Below, in pieces: positions 26,326-35,292 of a stretch of DNA of 42,667 nucleotides; within the stretch, counting starts at the first letter, position 1, and every line of letters begins with the position of its first letter. The DNA is from Micromonospora sp. CPCC 205371 (lineage in GTDB: Bacteria; Actinomycetota; Actinomycetes; Mycobacteriales; Micromonosporaceae): positions 1-42,667 of the forward strand of contig NZ_JAIBNX010000050.1 in the NCBI RefSeq assembly GCF_026130045.1, given 5' to 3'. Both the position numbers and the translations under genes were made by a program. The notes below the pieces were generated by a model that did not search any database, was not told where the DNA came from, and worked only from the letters and a program-made list of their open reading frames with translations.

Positions 26326-27537
26326 ATGCGATCGGTACAACTGGTTCTGGCGGCGGCGACCGCGGTTGGCAGCGTCGGATTGGCGGCAGGTGGCACCGCG
26401 GGTGCGTTGATCGCGGCTGAGATGACCGGCGGCACAACGTCGGCGGGCATCCCGCTCGGTGCGGTCGTTGTCGGCTCGGCCGCCGGTGCCGTGCTGATAT
26501 CCCGGGTCACTCGCCGCGCGGGTCGAATCACCGGGCTGATGCTCGGCTACTTGGTCGGTGCTGCCGGTGCCGCCCTGGTCGTCGGGGCCATGGCAGCATC
26601 GAATTTCGGGCTGGTGGTGCTGGGCAACGTCGTGATGGGAGTCGCGAACGCAGCTGTGTACCTGGCCCGGTACGCCGCGGCCGACGCGGTGCCCGCGTCG
26701 GCCCGGGGCCGCGCGCTTGGCGTCGTTCTCACCGGCGCCGCAGTGGGCGCGGTTGCCGGCCCCAACCTGCTGGGACCCAGCGGCGACCTCGCCGCCCGGC
26801 TGGGGTTCTCACGGCTTGGCGGCTTGTACCTGGTGGCCGTCGTGGCATTCCCCACCGCCGGGGCGATCCTGGCGCTACTGGGCCGTCGGACCCGTGGGCC
26901 CGTCACCGGCGGCGTCCATGCCGGGACCGCAGTGACGGCGCGCCGCCACCCCAGCGTTGGCGCCGGCACCGCCGTATTCGTGCTGGCCGTGACCAATCTG
27001 CTGATGGTGGCGGTCATGGCGGTCGCGCCGCTGCACATGGTGGCGCACAGCCACCATCTCGACGTCGTCGGCGTCGTGGTCAGCATCCACGTTCTGTGCA
27101 TGCTCGCACCGGCACCGCTGGCGGGCTGGCTCGCCGACCGTGCGGGCACCCATGTGCTGGCCGGACTCGGCGCCGCCCTCATCCTGGTTGCCGGTGGCAC
27201 GGGGGCTTTCGCCGATCCGAACAGCGCCCTATCCATGACCGTCGTACTGGCCATGTTCGGGCTCGGTTGGTGCGCCGGAGTCGTGGCCGGCAGCGTGATG
27301 GTCGCCGACTCGCTGTCCGACGCGCACCGGTCGCGCGCTGAGGGCATCGGCGAGGTAGCCATGGGCATAGCCGCTGGGGTCGGTGCCCCGTTGGCTGGAC
27401 TGGTCGTGGCGTTCGGTGGGTTCCCGACACTCGTCGCAACGGCATCCGTCGTGAGCCTGACGATGCTGCACCACGGTTGGTGGACGGTCAGGTCCCGCGT
27501 AGATTCACATACCGCCCACACAGCCTCTACGCCGTGA
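26326..27537 (+). CDS. MFS transporter
   Basis: A 403-residue, 12-helix major facilitator. It begins MRSVQLVLAAATAVGSVGLAAGG and has an LISRVTRRAGRITGLMLGYL loop between helices 2 and 3 and GWLADRAGTHVLAGLGAAL in the second half. The ATG at 26326 starts just before helix 1. An earlier ATG at 26272 would overlap the operator. It is divergent from the LysR gene and probably under its control. Its end overlaps the stop of the convergent hydrolase gene by 11 bases. The substrate is unknown. Confidence 0.85.
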   Translation: MRSVQLVLAAATAVGSVGLAAGGTAGALIAAEMTGGTTSAGIPLGAVVVGSAAGAVLISRVTRRAGRITGLMLGYLVGAAGAALVVGAMAASNFGLVVLGNVVMGVANAAVYLARYAAADAVPASARGRALGVVLTGAAVGAVAGPNLLGPSGDLAARLGFSRLGGLYLVAVVAFPTAGAILALLGRRTRGPVTGGVHAGTAVTARRHPSVGAGTAVFVLAVTNLLMVAVMAVAPLHMVAHSHHLDVVGVVVSIHVLCMLAPAPLAGWLADRAGTHVLAGLGAALILVAGGTGAFADPNSALSMTVVLAMFGLGWCAGVVAGSVMVADSLSDAHRSRAEGIGEVAMGIAAGVGAPLAGLVVAFGGFPTLVATASVVSLTMLHHGWWTVRSRVDSHTAHTASTP

Positions 27538-28366
27538 AGAAGTCAATGAGTGCGCGCGCGACCTGGCCGGGCGCGTTCTCCGTGGGGATGTGCCCTGCAT
27601 CCGGGACACGTATGAGTGTGGTGTGCGGGATCTCCGAGGCGAACCGCTCGGCGTACTCCACCTTCTGGAAGCCGTCGTCCTCGCCCCAGATCAGCAGCTT
27701 GGGTGTCGCGTTCTGCCGCAGGGCGGGAACGAGATCGCGGGTGTAGCGGTTGTCGGCCGCGCCCACCATGGCCATCCAGGAGCGGCGAACCCGCGCATCG
27801 GTCCACGGCTCCAGATAGTCCGCGATCCGCTGCTCGGTGGCGGCACCAGCCAGCGCTGCTGTCACGGCTTGCCGGCGGGCGGCGAGAAGCTCGCCGGCGC
27901 TGGTCGCGGCGACGACCTCCGGGTCCCGGAACCGGGCCACGCTGGACACCGGCCAGGAGTCGTAGGTGACCGAGTTGACCAATGCCAGTCGGGACACTTC
28001 CAGCCGATCGTGGACGAGGAGGTGCTGGGCGATGGCGCCGCCGATGTCATGACCCGCTACGGCGATCGGCCCGGAGAGCTTCAGCGCGGAGGCGAAGCGC
28101 GCCACCCAGGCCGCAAGGGCTGGGACCGTGCCCGTATCCAGGGTGAGTTCGCCTCCCGAGCGCCCAAGTCCGGGGAGGTCGACCGCGACGGGTCGCAGCC
28201 CCGCCTGAGCGAGGCGGTCGAGCACCGGAAGCCAGACCCGGCTCCAGTACGTTCCGTGCAGCAGCAACACGGCCGGGCCGTCCTGCCCCGCGGTCAGGTA
28301 GCTGGCCGTCTCGCCGTCGACCTGGATCTCGGTCCGCAGCACTGCCGATTCGATGACTTCACTCAT
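27527..28366 (-). CDS. Alpha/beta hydrolase with Asp nucleophile (epoxide hydrolase/haloalkane dehalogenase-like)
   Basis: A 279-residue cytosolic alpha/beta hydrolase. The oxyanion loop is LLLHGTYWSRVWLPVL, and the nucleophile elbow AGHDIGGAIAQHL carries Asp instead of Ser. That is the mark of epoxide hydrolases and haloalkane dehalogenases. The acid is probably in LLIWGEDDGFQKV and the His in VPDAGHIPTENAP. The ATG at 28366 (MSEVIESAVL) is preferred to 28438, which would overlap the divergent regulator gene. The divergent GlxA-type regulator may control it. Confidence 0.85.
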   Translation of the reverse strand: MSEVIESAVLRTEIQVDGETASYLTAGQDGPAVLLLHGTYWSRVWLPVLDRLAQAGLRPVAVDLPGLGRSGGELTLDTGTVPALAAWVARFASALKLSGPIAVAGHDIGGAIAQHLLVHDRLEVSRLALVNSVTYDSWPVSSVARFRDPEVVAATSAGELLAARRQAVTAALAGAATEQRIADYLEPWTDARVRRSWMAMVGAADNRYTRDLVPALRQNATPKLLIWGEDDGFQKVEYAERFASEIPHTTLIRVPDAGHIPTENAPGQVARALIDFFTA

Positions 28367-28436
28367 GGGTTCACTGTGACCGGGGCTGGCCTCCTCGCCG
28401 AGAGTCTGGAACGACACCGTCAAGTACATTCCTGCC

Positions 28437-29387
28437 ATGACCCTTCATCGGGTGGTGGCCGTGGTCACCCCGCCGCAGTCGCCCTTCGAACTGGCCTGTG
28501 CCTCCGAGGTCTTCGGTACCGTCCCGCAGGACGCGTCGCCCCGCTACAGCTTCCAGGTCTGCGCCGAGCGCCCCGGACCCGTGCCGACCAGCGCCGGCTA
28601 CGCGATGCTCGTCGAGGCGGGGCTGGCCGCTCTACGGGAGGCGGACACCGTGGTTGTCCCCGGCTGGCAGCCGCCCGGCGCACCCGTGCCGCCGACCGTC
28701 ACCGAGGCGCTGCGGGACGCCCACCGGCGCGGGGCGAGGATCGTCGCCATCTGCACGGGGGCGTTCGTACTCGCTCAAGCCGGACTGCTCGACGGCCGCC
28801 GTGCCACCACCCACTGGCGCGGCGCCGCCCCGTTCGCCGCTGCCTTCCCCGACGTGCAGGTGGATCCGGACGTGCTCTTCGTGGACCACGGCGACGTGGC
28901 GACCAGTGCCGGGACCGGCGCGGGCATTGACCTGTGCCTGCATCTGGTGCGTTCCGATCACGGCGCGGCGTACGCCGCCCAGATCGCCCGGCGCATGGTC
29001 CTGCCACCGCACCGGGAGGGCAGCCAACTCCAGTACGCCGCACAGCCCATACCGGCCAAGGGGGACGAGTCGTTGGCGCCATTGCTGGAGTGGGCCACCT
29101 CCCGCCTCCACACCCGACTGACCCTCGGCCACCTCGCCGAACGCGCCGGACTGTCCAGCCGAACCCTCGCCCGGCGGTTCACCGAACAGCTCGGCACCAG
29201 CCCAGGACAGTGGCTGCTCGGCCAACGCCTTGATGCGGCACGGATACTGCTGGAACAGACCGATCTTCCGGTGGAAGCCATCGCCACCCGGGTCGGACTC
29301 GCCTCGGCGGTCAACCTGCGTCGCCGTTTCCGGGTGCATCTTGGTACCACACCCGGCGCTTACCGACGGACCTTCAGCGAAACCTGA
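28437..29387 (+). CDS. GlxA-family AraC regulator (DJ-1/PfpI domain plus AraC HTH)
   Basis: A 316-residue transcription factor. The N-terminal DJ-1/PfpI-like amidotransferase fold (about 1-185) has VVVPGWQPPG, RIVAICTGAFVLAQAGLLDGRRATTHW and VATSAGTGAGIDLCLHLV. The Cys of ICTGAF sits at the usual nucleophile position, although such regulators are normally not catalytic. Two AraC helix-turn-helix units follow (LTLGHLAERAGLSSRTLARRF and LPVEAIATRVGLASAVNLRRRF). It is divergent from the alpha/beta hydrolase gene, with a 70-base gap that likely holds both promoters. Confidence 0.92.
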   Translation: MTLHRVVAVVTPPQSPFELACASEVFGTVPQDASPRYSFQVCAERPGPVPTSAGYAMLVEAGLAALREADTVVVPGWQPPGAPVPPTVTEALRDAHRRGARIVAICTGAFVLAQAGLLDGRRATTHWRGAAPFAAAFPDVQVDPDVLFVDHGDVATSAGTGAGIDLCLHLVRSDHGAAYAAQIARRMVLPPHREGSQLQYAAQPIPAKGDESLAPLLEWATSRLHTRLTLGHLAERAGLSSRTLARRFTEQLGTSPGQWLLGQRLDAARILLEQTDLPVEAIATRVGLASAVNLRRRFRVHLGTTPGAYRRTFSET

Positions 29388-29474
29388 TGACGCGGCTGGG
29401 CGTTCGCGCACGCGCGGCGGGGCGAGCGTGCACGTGCCGACCCCGCCGTGCCAAAACCGGGGCTCTGAAGCAAC

Positions 29475-29501
29475 CGTCCCGATCCGTGAGGACCCGGGAC
29501 G
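29475..29501. terminator. 7-bp hairpin between convergent genes
   Basis: CGTCCCG at 29475-29481 is perfectly inverted at 29495-29501 around 13 bases. It lies between the convergent ends of the GlxA-type gene and the PurO-like gene, and could terminate both. The loop is long, so the call is modest. Confidence 0.4.
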
Positions 29502-29512
29502 CTTCCGGGACG

Positions 29513-30127
29513 TCAGGCCGAGCGCAGCAAAGCGGCTGCTGGGCCTTTCAGCGGGGCCAGGACGACGGCGGCGACTCGGAATTCCGGGGTCAGCGCGGAC
29601 CAGACCTCGTCGGCCAGTTGCTCCCCGTCGATCGCGTTGACCGTGGCTTCTTCAAACGGCTTGCCTACCGCAACGGTCTTGCCGTCTGACTGGTAGGTGG
29701 TCAACAGCACGGCCTCGCCCGGTTCCAGATCGGACACGGTCAGCGTCATCACGTTGGTCGACTGCCGGGCAGTGCGGCTGGGGCGTGCGGCGCCGAGCAC
29801 CGCGGTATGCCCGCCGTCCCGCGCGAGCAGGACGGTGATGCGGGAAGTGCGGATCGGGGGATCCGGCTCATATTCAAGCCCGCTCAGCGATGCGACGGCG
29901 GGCGCACCGCCGAGGAGCCTGTCGGTCACCTGGGATACCTGTTCGCCGTTCCCGAAGACCAGCCAGTCGTCAGTGACGGTGGCGGCCGTGTAGTGCCGCA
30001 GCGGGTCGTGCCCGGTGGCCGTAGTCGGGCCGACCACGAGCTCCTCGCTGGCCAGCCGGAGCGCACGATCCTTGGAGGCGGCGCTGCGACCCGTGAGGAT
30101 ATAGCTGCCCCAAACGGCCCCTCCCAT
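29513..30127 (-). CDS. PurO-like (IMP cyclohydrolase fold) protein
   Basis: A 204-residue protein. The order of motifs follows PurO, the archaeal-type IMP cyclohydrolase: YILTGRSAASKDRAL (compare YRVSSRSFPNR), GHDPLRHYTAATVTDDWLVFGNGE (compare NPYIAYNC to VSNGSHTD), LEYEPDPPIRTSRITVLL and VLLTTYQSDG. The start at 30127 leaves about a dozen residues fewer than PurO before the first motif, and an upstream in-frame TGA limits extension. Either the N-terminus is trimmed or an alternative start was lost. Whether it closes the purine ring is unknown, because actinomycetes normally use PurH for that step. It lies 70 bases after the WXG-like gene. Confidence 0.6.
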   Translation of the reverse strand: MGGAVWGSYILTGRSAASKDRALRLASEELVVGPTTATGHDPLRHYTAATVTDDWLVFGNGEQVSQVTDRLLGGAPAVASLSGLEYEPDPPIRTSRITVLLARDGGHTAVLGAARPSRTARQSTNVMTLTVSDLEPGEAVLLTTYQSDGKTVAVGKPFEEATVNAIDGEQLADEVWSALTPEFRVAAVVLAPLKGPAAALLRSA

Positions 30128-30197
30128 TCTGTCTCAGGCTCGGCAGGAGTTCGCAGAGTCTGGCGAAGCTTGCCAGCCCGCTGCTGCCGGTCGGCGA

Positions 30198-31598
30198 TCA
30201 CACGGGGCCTCGTGTAGGTGTTGCGGGCGGGTCGGCTGTCGGCTGAACCAGATCGTCGACCCGTAGGAGGTACTCAGCCTGCTCCTCGTCGGTCAGCTGG
30301 TACTCCTTCGCACAGGCGACGAGGGTCGCGCCGCAGGCGGTCAGGGACTCAGCCGTGTTGCGCAGGATGCCGGCAAGCTGGTTGCGGGCCTCGTCGAATC
30401 GCTGCGCAGACCGTAGGAAATAGGTGCCGGATGATTGCAATGGCGTGCACAGGGCGAGCGTCGCCACGGCTGCGGCGTACTCGCCCGCGGCGCCGGGCAG
30501 GTTGACGTAGCCCGCCTTGTAGAGGTTGACCAAGGACACGACGACGTTGAGATTCATCGGCACGTCGTATTTGTCGATGGTCAGCGTTCCCATCGTTGCG
30601 GGCCCGTTCGCCAGTTCGGGGCGCTCAAGACGCAAACCTGGGCTGGCGAATCCGGTGGGACTGTTTAGATCGTGGTTCAACGATTCGGCGAGCGTCCGGT
30701 CCAGCTCGGCGAGCCCACTCTCGACGTCTACGACCAAATCGATCGCCGTCCGAAGGACCTGCGGAGCAACGGTGCCCTCGATCGGCGCCTCATTAGGAGC
30801 CTCGAACCGCTTGCTCCGCGCGTAGCCGACGATGGCCGTGCCGAGTGAGATGGGGCCAGCGATCGGAGACAGCGGGGGGAAAAGCGACAACGCACCGGTG
30901 ATCATCGAGGCCCAGGACAAGACCTCGACGTCGTAGGCCTGTCCGGGAGCACCGGACTCGCCGGAGAGTCGCGCGATGCAGGTGTCCGCGATGGTCAGCA
31001 GGTACCGGTGTGCGGTGGTCACCGCCTCGTGGTACGTCTGCGGTATCACGGCGAGGATCTGGGCATATGACTGCTGTTGCCGCGCCGCGTCGTAGAAGTG
31101 CTTCAGGAACTCGTCACGGAACTTCGTCGCGGCCCCACCGGTCCATTGCTCCTCGGTGATCAGGCCGTCAACGGGCAAGATCCACTCGCTGAACGCGACC
31201 TCGATACGGTCGTAGACACTGCTCGGCGACCACCCGTCCTGGTGTGCCACCTGACGGGTGGTGCCGCCGAGGTGGCCGACGAAGACCGTGAAGTCCAACG
31301 GGTCCAGGTCGTAGAACGCCTCGAAGCGATAGCGCAACGTCATCAGTAGGTCGTTGAGGAGCTGCCACTGTTCCCGCATCGGCCGTGCCGCCTCGTCGGG
31401 GCTGAGAGCCTCGGAGCCGAGGAGTGGTCCGTCCGGCTTGCCCGGAGCGGGCACTATGTTACCGTTTTCGTCAAATTGGTAGTCGTTGAGCTGCAGGAAA
31501 TTCTTGAACCACGCCAGCGCCAGGCGATCGATCTCGGCCAGCTTGGGTGGCATGTCCTCCGCGTACCGCGGCGGAATCAAAGTCGTTAGCACCCCCAT
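30198..31598 (-). CDS. Helical protein with WXG100-like segment, function unknown
   Basis: A 466-residue protein, mostly alpha-helical. Residues about 60-215 form two long helices joined by EEQWTGGAATKFRDEFLKHFYD. The W-x-G turn followed by a spaced Phe resembles WXG100/type VII-associated proteins. A hydrophobic stretch near 230-270 (SWASMITGALSLFPPLSPIAG) could be one membrane hairpin. A second helical part follows, ending in ECGATL-like and YLLRVDDLVQP residues. No EccC ATPase or other secretion gene is nearby. The ATG at 31598 gives the longest reading; ATG at 31553 is possible. I do not recognise its function. Confidence 0.65.
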   Translation of the reverse strand: MGVLTTLIPPRYAEDMPPKLAEIDRLALAWFKNFLQLNDYQFDENGNIVPAPGKPDGPLLGSEALSPDEAARPMREQWQLLNDLLMTLRYRFEAFYDLDPLDFTVFVGHLGGTTRQVAHQDGWSPSSVYDRIEVAFSEWILPVDGLITEEQWTGGAATKFRDEFLKHFYDAARQQQSYAQILAVIPQTYHEAVTTAHRYLLTIADTCIARLSGESGAPGQAYDVEVLSWASMITGALSLFPPLSPIAGPISLGTAIVGYARSKRFEAPNEAPIEGTVAPQVLRTAIDLVVDVESGLAELDRTLAESLNHDLNSPTGFASPGLRLERPELANGPATMGTLTIDKYDVPMNLNVVVSLVNLYKAGYVNLPGAAGEYAAAVATLALCTPLQSSGTYFLRSAQRFDEARNQLAGILRNTAESLTACGATLVACAKEYQLTDEEQAEYLLRVDDLVQPTADPPATPTRGPV

Positions 31599-31792
31599 CG
31601 AACCTGCCCTCCCCGGATTCGGTGCCGGTGGTATCTCCGTTCACGCCGTCCAAGTCTCACCGGCGCGACGGTCGACATGAATGCCATTTAGCGGTGGCTT
31701 AAAGGTGGTGAGGTCGGACGGCGGCGGCGCTGGCAGTCAGGGCTTTAGCTTTTGTCTATGGAGTTTCGAACCGCTCCCCGAAATCCCCAAAA

Positions 31793-33679
31793 TCAGGTTT
31801 TCGTGATCCGGTATCCGATGCCGGCCGCCTCGATTTGGGCCAGGTCGTCGGCGGTGATGCCTCGGCCGGTGAAGCGTTCGACCGCGACCAGGCCCTTGCC
31901 GGTCCGGCTGCCCATCTCGCTGAAGTCGAGCCCGTCGAGGGCGGCTGCGACCGTCTCTGGCACGTCGAATTCCGCACCCCAGGGTTCGAACGCGGCCAGC
32001 AGTACGCCGCGCTCCGCGAAGGACAGCTGGGTGAGAGCGTTGACGTTCCAGTACCAGCTCGCCGCCCGTCCGCACCGCGACGCACCGCACACAATTGACG
32101 CCTGTGCGCCCTGGTAGCCGTTGTATTCCACGGCGAGTACCGCGTCGGCGGTGTCCAACACGGCCACCCAGGGATCGATGGCTCCTCGGTTGCGTAGGTT
32201 GTCAGCGATCTCGCGCATCGGCTCGGGCCGCGCCGGGTCGGCGCCGAACGCCTCCAGTACCTGCTCTACCGTCGCCCCGGTGACCACGGTGATCGTCGCG
32301 GCCATCGCCAGGGTGCTGTCGCGGACCCATCTGTAGGCCCTTTCGGGCCGGTGCCGCGGCGGTGGCTCGGGTTCGCCGCGCAGCCGGTGACCGAGCCGGT
32401 CCGTGCGCCGGTGCACCACCTGGGGCGCGGCCGGCGCTTGCCAGACCACCAGGTCGTAGCTCTCAGATGCCGCGTCCTGCTCGTCACGGCCGGTCGCGCT
32501 CACCCGCAGCCGATACTCGCCTGGCCAGGGCGGTGTCTGCCTGCTAAACCGCCCGTCCCCCTCGCCGTCGGCGCCGACCACTGACGCCCGACCCTCGGCC
32601 GCGCGCCAGCTGACCTCGACGACCTCCTCCCAGCCCGCCTCGACGGCCGGCGGCGGCTCGGCCAGCACGCGAAGCATTACCGACACGCGGCCGCTCTCGA
32701 CGCCGGTGCGGACGACGACGCCACCATCCACAACGGACGCTAAGCCGTTGGCGGCGAAGTCCACCACGTCGGGAACCGCGCCTTCGATCAGCGCGAACCG
32801 ATGCCCGGACACCTTCACCGAACCAGCCGTGTGACGAGGCAGCGCGTACTCGGCTCGCACCTTCGCCAGCACCGCCGCCGCGTACCCGGCAGGCATCGGA
32901 ACCTCGCACAGCAGCAACGCCGCGGCGCCGACCGCGACACCCACGGCGGCGGCGGGCCCGTCGACCAGCGGCGGCAGTTTCAGCTTGCTCAGGACGGCGC
33001 CCGCCGTGGCCACCGTCAGAGCCAGGTACGCCCGGGCGTGCTCGGCGGCGATCGTTGGCTCGTCGACGGCGTCCGGCCGCACCGTGAGCAACTCGCTGAC
33101 CGCGGCGTCAGCGGCAAGACGCCGGGACAGCGAGGTCACCAGGTCCGCCGCGCCGGGATACAACCGGTCCACAAGCGACGATGCGCTGACCGCCTCGCTC
33201 TGGTCGCTGGCCACGACCAAGCCGAACCGGCCAGCGGGCGGATCACCGACGTACGGCGACAGATCCGGGACGTCCGGGAATGCCAGCCCCGCCACCGTCA
33301 GCTCCAGCGCGCCGAGCAGGCGCTCGACCACCAGCGGCGGCAGCCCACTCAGAGTGTCCACTGTGGCCGAATCGCCGCGCGGACGGACGGCGACGTGGCC
33401 AGCGGGCATCGGCGGGGCCGTGCCGGGCTTCGGCTGGGGCGCGTCGGGTGGCGCGGGCATCGCTCGGACGCGCCGGCGCGCCGCCGGCCGGCGCATCCTC
33501 TCGACCATCCGCACCGTGGACCCCAGACCCAGGCCTGGATCGGGCGGCGCCGCCAACCGCCCCAACACCGCCGCCGGTGCCGCCGGAATCCGGCCCACGA
33601 CCATCCGCATCGCCGAAGCGACCGGCGCAGCCAGCCGCGTCACCACCGTGTCAGGAATCTCACCCATGATGCCGGCCAT
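31793..33679 (-). CDS. Large multi-part protein with C-terminal DUF6461-like domain
   Basis: A 628-residue protein of unknown function. Residues about 1-100 are rich in Pro/Ala/Arg. A segment with hydrophobic helices follows (AGAVLSKLKLPPL and AAVGVAVGAAALLLCEVPMP). The middle domain ends in SWRAAEG and PPWPGEYRLRVSATGRDEQD, a layout seen in many actinomycete proteins near immunity-type genes. The C-terminal 150 residues (STLAMAATITVVTGATVEQV, EAFGADPARP, WYWNVNALTQLSF, LLAAFEPWG) look like DUF6461. The start at 33679 (MAGIMGEIPD) is preferred to 33757, which overlaps the upstream gene. ATG at 33667 is an alternative. The 194 bases downstream, before the WXG-like gene, hold nothing recognised. 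Confidence 0.65.
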   Translation of the reverse strand: MAGIMGEIPDTVVTRLAAPVASAMRMVVGRIPAAPAAVLGRLAAPPDPGLGLGSTVRMVERMRRPAARRRVRAMPAPPDAPQPKPGTAPPMPAGHVAVRPRGDSATVDTLSGLPPLVVERLLGALELTVAGLAFPDVPDLSPYVGDPPAGRFGLVVASDQSEAVSASSLVDRLYPGAADLVTSLSRRLAADAAVSELLTVRPDAVDEPTIAAEHARAYLALTVATAGAVLSKLKLPPLVDGPAAAVGVAVGAAALLLCEVPMPAGYAAAVLAKVRAEYALPRHTAGSVKVSGHRFALIEGAVPDVVDFAANGLASVVDGGVVVRTGVESGRVSVMLRVLAEPPPAVEAGWEEVVEVSWRAAEGRASVVGADGEGDGRFSRQTPPWPGEYRLRVSATGRDEQDAASESYDLVVWQAPAAPQVVHRRTDRLGHRLRGEPEPPPRHRPERAYRWVRDSTLAMAATITVVTGATVEQVLEAFGADPARPEPMREIADNLRNRGAIDPWVAVLDTADAVLAVEYNGYQGAQASIVCGASRCGRAASWYWNVNALTQLSFAERGVLLAAFEPWGAEFDVPETVAAALDGLDFSEMGSRTGKGLVAVERFTGRGITADDLAQIEAAGIGYRITKT

Positions 33680-33753
33680 CGTAGAGCGCCAGCACGGCCG
33701 GCGCGGGCTTCGGGCGGCACCGCACGGAGGGCAGATGGTAGGGCGAACGGCGG

Positions 33754-34266
33754 TCACGCCTCGTCGGCGAGGCGAATGTTGAGTTCAACCTGCCATTTGG
33801 TCTTCATCGGCTGGGATCGGGGGTCGGTCAGGTACGCCTCGTATCGGCAGGCGAAGCGGTCGCCGGCTGGTTCGTTCCAGCGGTCGGCGGTGAGGCCGTT
33901 GTCCCGGATCCAGGTGAGCAGAAGCTGGTTGGCACGCCGCGCGTGGTTGATGTAGGTGAGGCTCGCGTACTTGCCCGCCGGTAGGGTGCCTGGGCGGACT
34001 CGGCCGTCGCCGTCGAGTGTCTGCTTCGTGGTGATGCCGACTTCGATGTCCATCGGCCCGTTCATGTCGATCACGTGGAGGCGGAAGAAGGTGCTGCCGA
34101 CGTCGACCGGGTCGCGCTTGTCGAGCCAGTCGTAGAGTTCCACCATCAGCTTGTCGCGGACGGCCAGCATCCCGCGGAACGGGGTGACGAGGCGGATGCC
34201 GACGTAGGGTGTCTCGGGCTTCATCACGATCCGCGGTCCTTCGACGATGTCCACCCGTACCTCCAT
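33754..34266 (-). CDS. GyrI-like small-molecule-binding domain protein
   Basis: A 170-residue stand-alone protein of the GyrI-like/SHS2 fold (AraC effector-binding type). Family features are RIVMKPETPYVGIRLVTPF at the start, VIDMNGPMDIEVGI in the middle, TLPAGKYASLTYINH and the C-terminal WQVELNIRLA. Such domains bind hydrophobic or cationic small molecules, and some hydrolyse them. There is no DNA-binding domain. It is 74 bases upstream of the large DUF6461-like gene on the same strand. Confidence 0.8.
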   Translation of the reverse strand: MEVRVDIVEGPRIVMKPETPYVGIRLVTPFRGMLAVRDKLMVELYDWLDKRDPVDVGSTFFRLHVIDMNGPMDIEVGITTKQTLDGDGRVRPGTLPAGKYASLTYINHARRANQLLLTWIRDNGLTADRWNEPAGDRFACRYEAYLTDPRSQPMKTKWQVELNIRLADEA

Positions 34267-34429
34267 CGCAAAATGACTCTTTGGCGTTCAACCTAGTCGA
34301 TGGTTTGAGCAGGCACGTCGCGTTGATCCAGCGACCGTGGAGTGTCCGCATCGGCCGCGATCCGCTCGCACACCGAAGTGACCGCCTGGGCGGCCCTGCG
34401 TCCCGACAAAGCCGGTGAGCGCATGTCCA

Positions 34430-35248
34430 TCAATCGACGATTACCGAGCCATCCGGCTGGATCTTGATCCACTCACCGAGATGGCTGGCGCCATCCACAC
34501 GGAGGATGACCTCGGCCACGCCGTCGCGGAACGGCCGCACAGCCCGGAACCGGTCGCTGAGCGGGAGGAGCCACGATCCCGTACGGCTGATCAGTCCGTA
34601 CGACCCCCTGTCGCCTTTGACCCAGCACAGATCGAGATCGGCGGCGCTGTATGGGTCCTGGTCGTAGGAGCCACCCAGGGAGTGTGCGAGCAGATCGTGG
34701 GGGTCGGCTCGAGCGGTCGGTGGGTTGGTGACTGTCGACTGGTCGCGTTCGCAGATGCGTTGCTCGTGCTCACCGAGCTCCGCGGTGAGCCATTCGGTGA
34801 ACGTGCCTACCGCCTCGACCGGCCCGCCGTCCTCGACGATCCACACCGCGATCTCGTCACCGCCCGCGGCCGGGCCGAACGAGTAGCCCTGGTAGTCGAG
34901 CAGGTCAAAACCGGCGAAGAACGCCTGCAGGCAGCGGGTCGGCCGGCCTGGGACCGGCCGGGGAAAGACGAGATCCGGGTCGCACTGATTGACCGACTGC
35001 ACGGCCATGGCCTCCGGCGGAAGGAATGAGAGCCCTTCCCGGTCGGGGTCGTAGGACAGTACGGGGTAGCCGATCTCGGCCGCAAAGGTTCGGTAGTCGG
35101 CCGGCAGCAGGTGCTCCAGTTCGGCCCCATGCGGATGCTCCGCGTCGCGTGCGTAGCGCAACTGGGCCGGAGCGGAGCGTAGCGCCCAATCAAGCCCTCT
35201 TTCGCCGAGCAGCCGCTCGAACTGCCGCCAGCGGGCCACGACATCCAT
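34430..35248 (-). CDS. SMI1/KNR4 (SUKH)-like protein with WG-type C-terminus
   Basis: A 272-residue protein. The N-terminal 150 residues (LEHLLPADYRTFAAEIGYPVL, then AFFAGFDLLDYQGYSFGPAAGGDEIAVWIVEDG) fit the SMI1/KNR4 fold common among bacterial immunity proteins. The C-terminal 60 residues (GSYGLISRTGSWLLPLSDRFRAVRPF, then EWIKIQPDGSVIVD) look like WG repeats. The ATG at 35248 starts the domain properly. A longer reading would enter the upstream MFS gene. No matching toxin gene is seen beside it. Confidence 0.75.
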   Translation of the reverse strand: MDVVARWRQFERLLGERGLDWALRSAPAQLRYARDAEHPHGAELEHLLPADYRTFAAEIGYPVLSYDPDREGLSFLPPEAMAVQSVNQCDPDLVFPRPVPGRPTRCLQAFFAGFDLLDYQGYSFGPAAGGDEIAVWIVEDGGPVEAVGTFTEWLTAELGEHEQRICERDQSTVTNPPTARADPHDLLAHSLGGSYDQDPYSAADLDLCWVKGDRGSYGLISRTGSWLLPLSDRFRAVRPFRDGVAEVILRVDGASHLGEWIKIQPDGSVIVD

Positions 35249-35292
35249 GACGCCGCAGGGTAGCCGATTTGCCGCGGGCAGCGTGTGCGGCG

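Noticed and set aside
30198-31598. Type VII secretion locus
   Set aside because: Only one WXG-like helical protein is present. There is no EccC-type ATPase, EccD channel, mycosin or EsxA/B pair.
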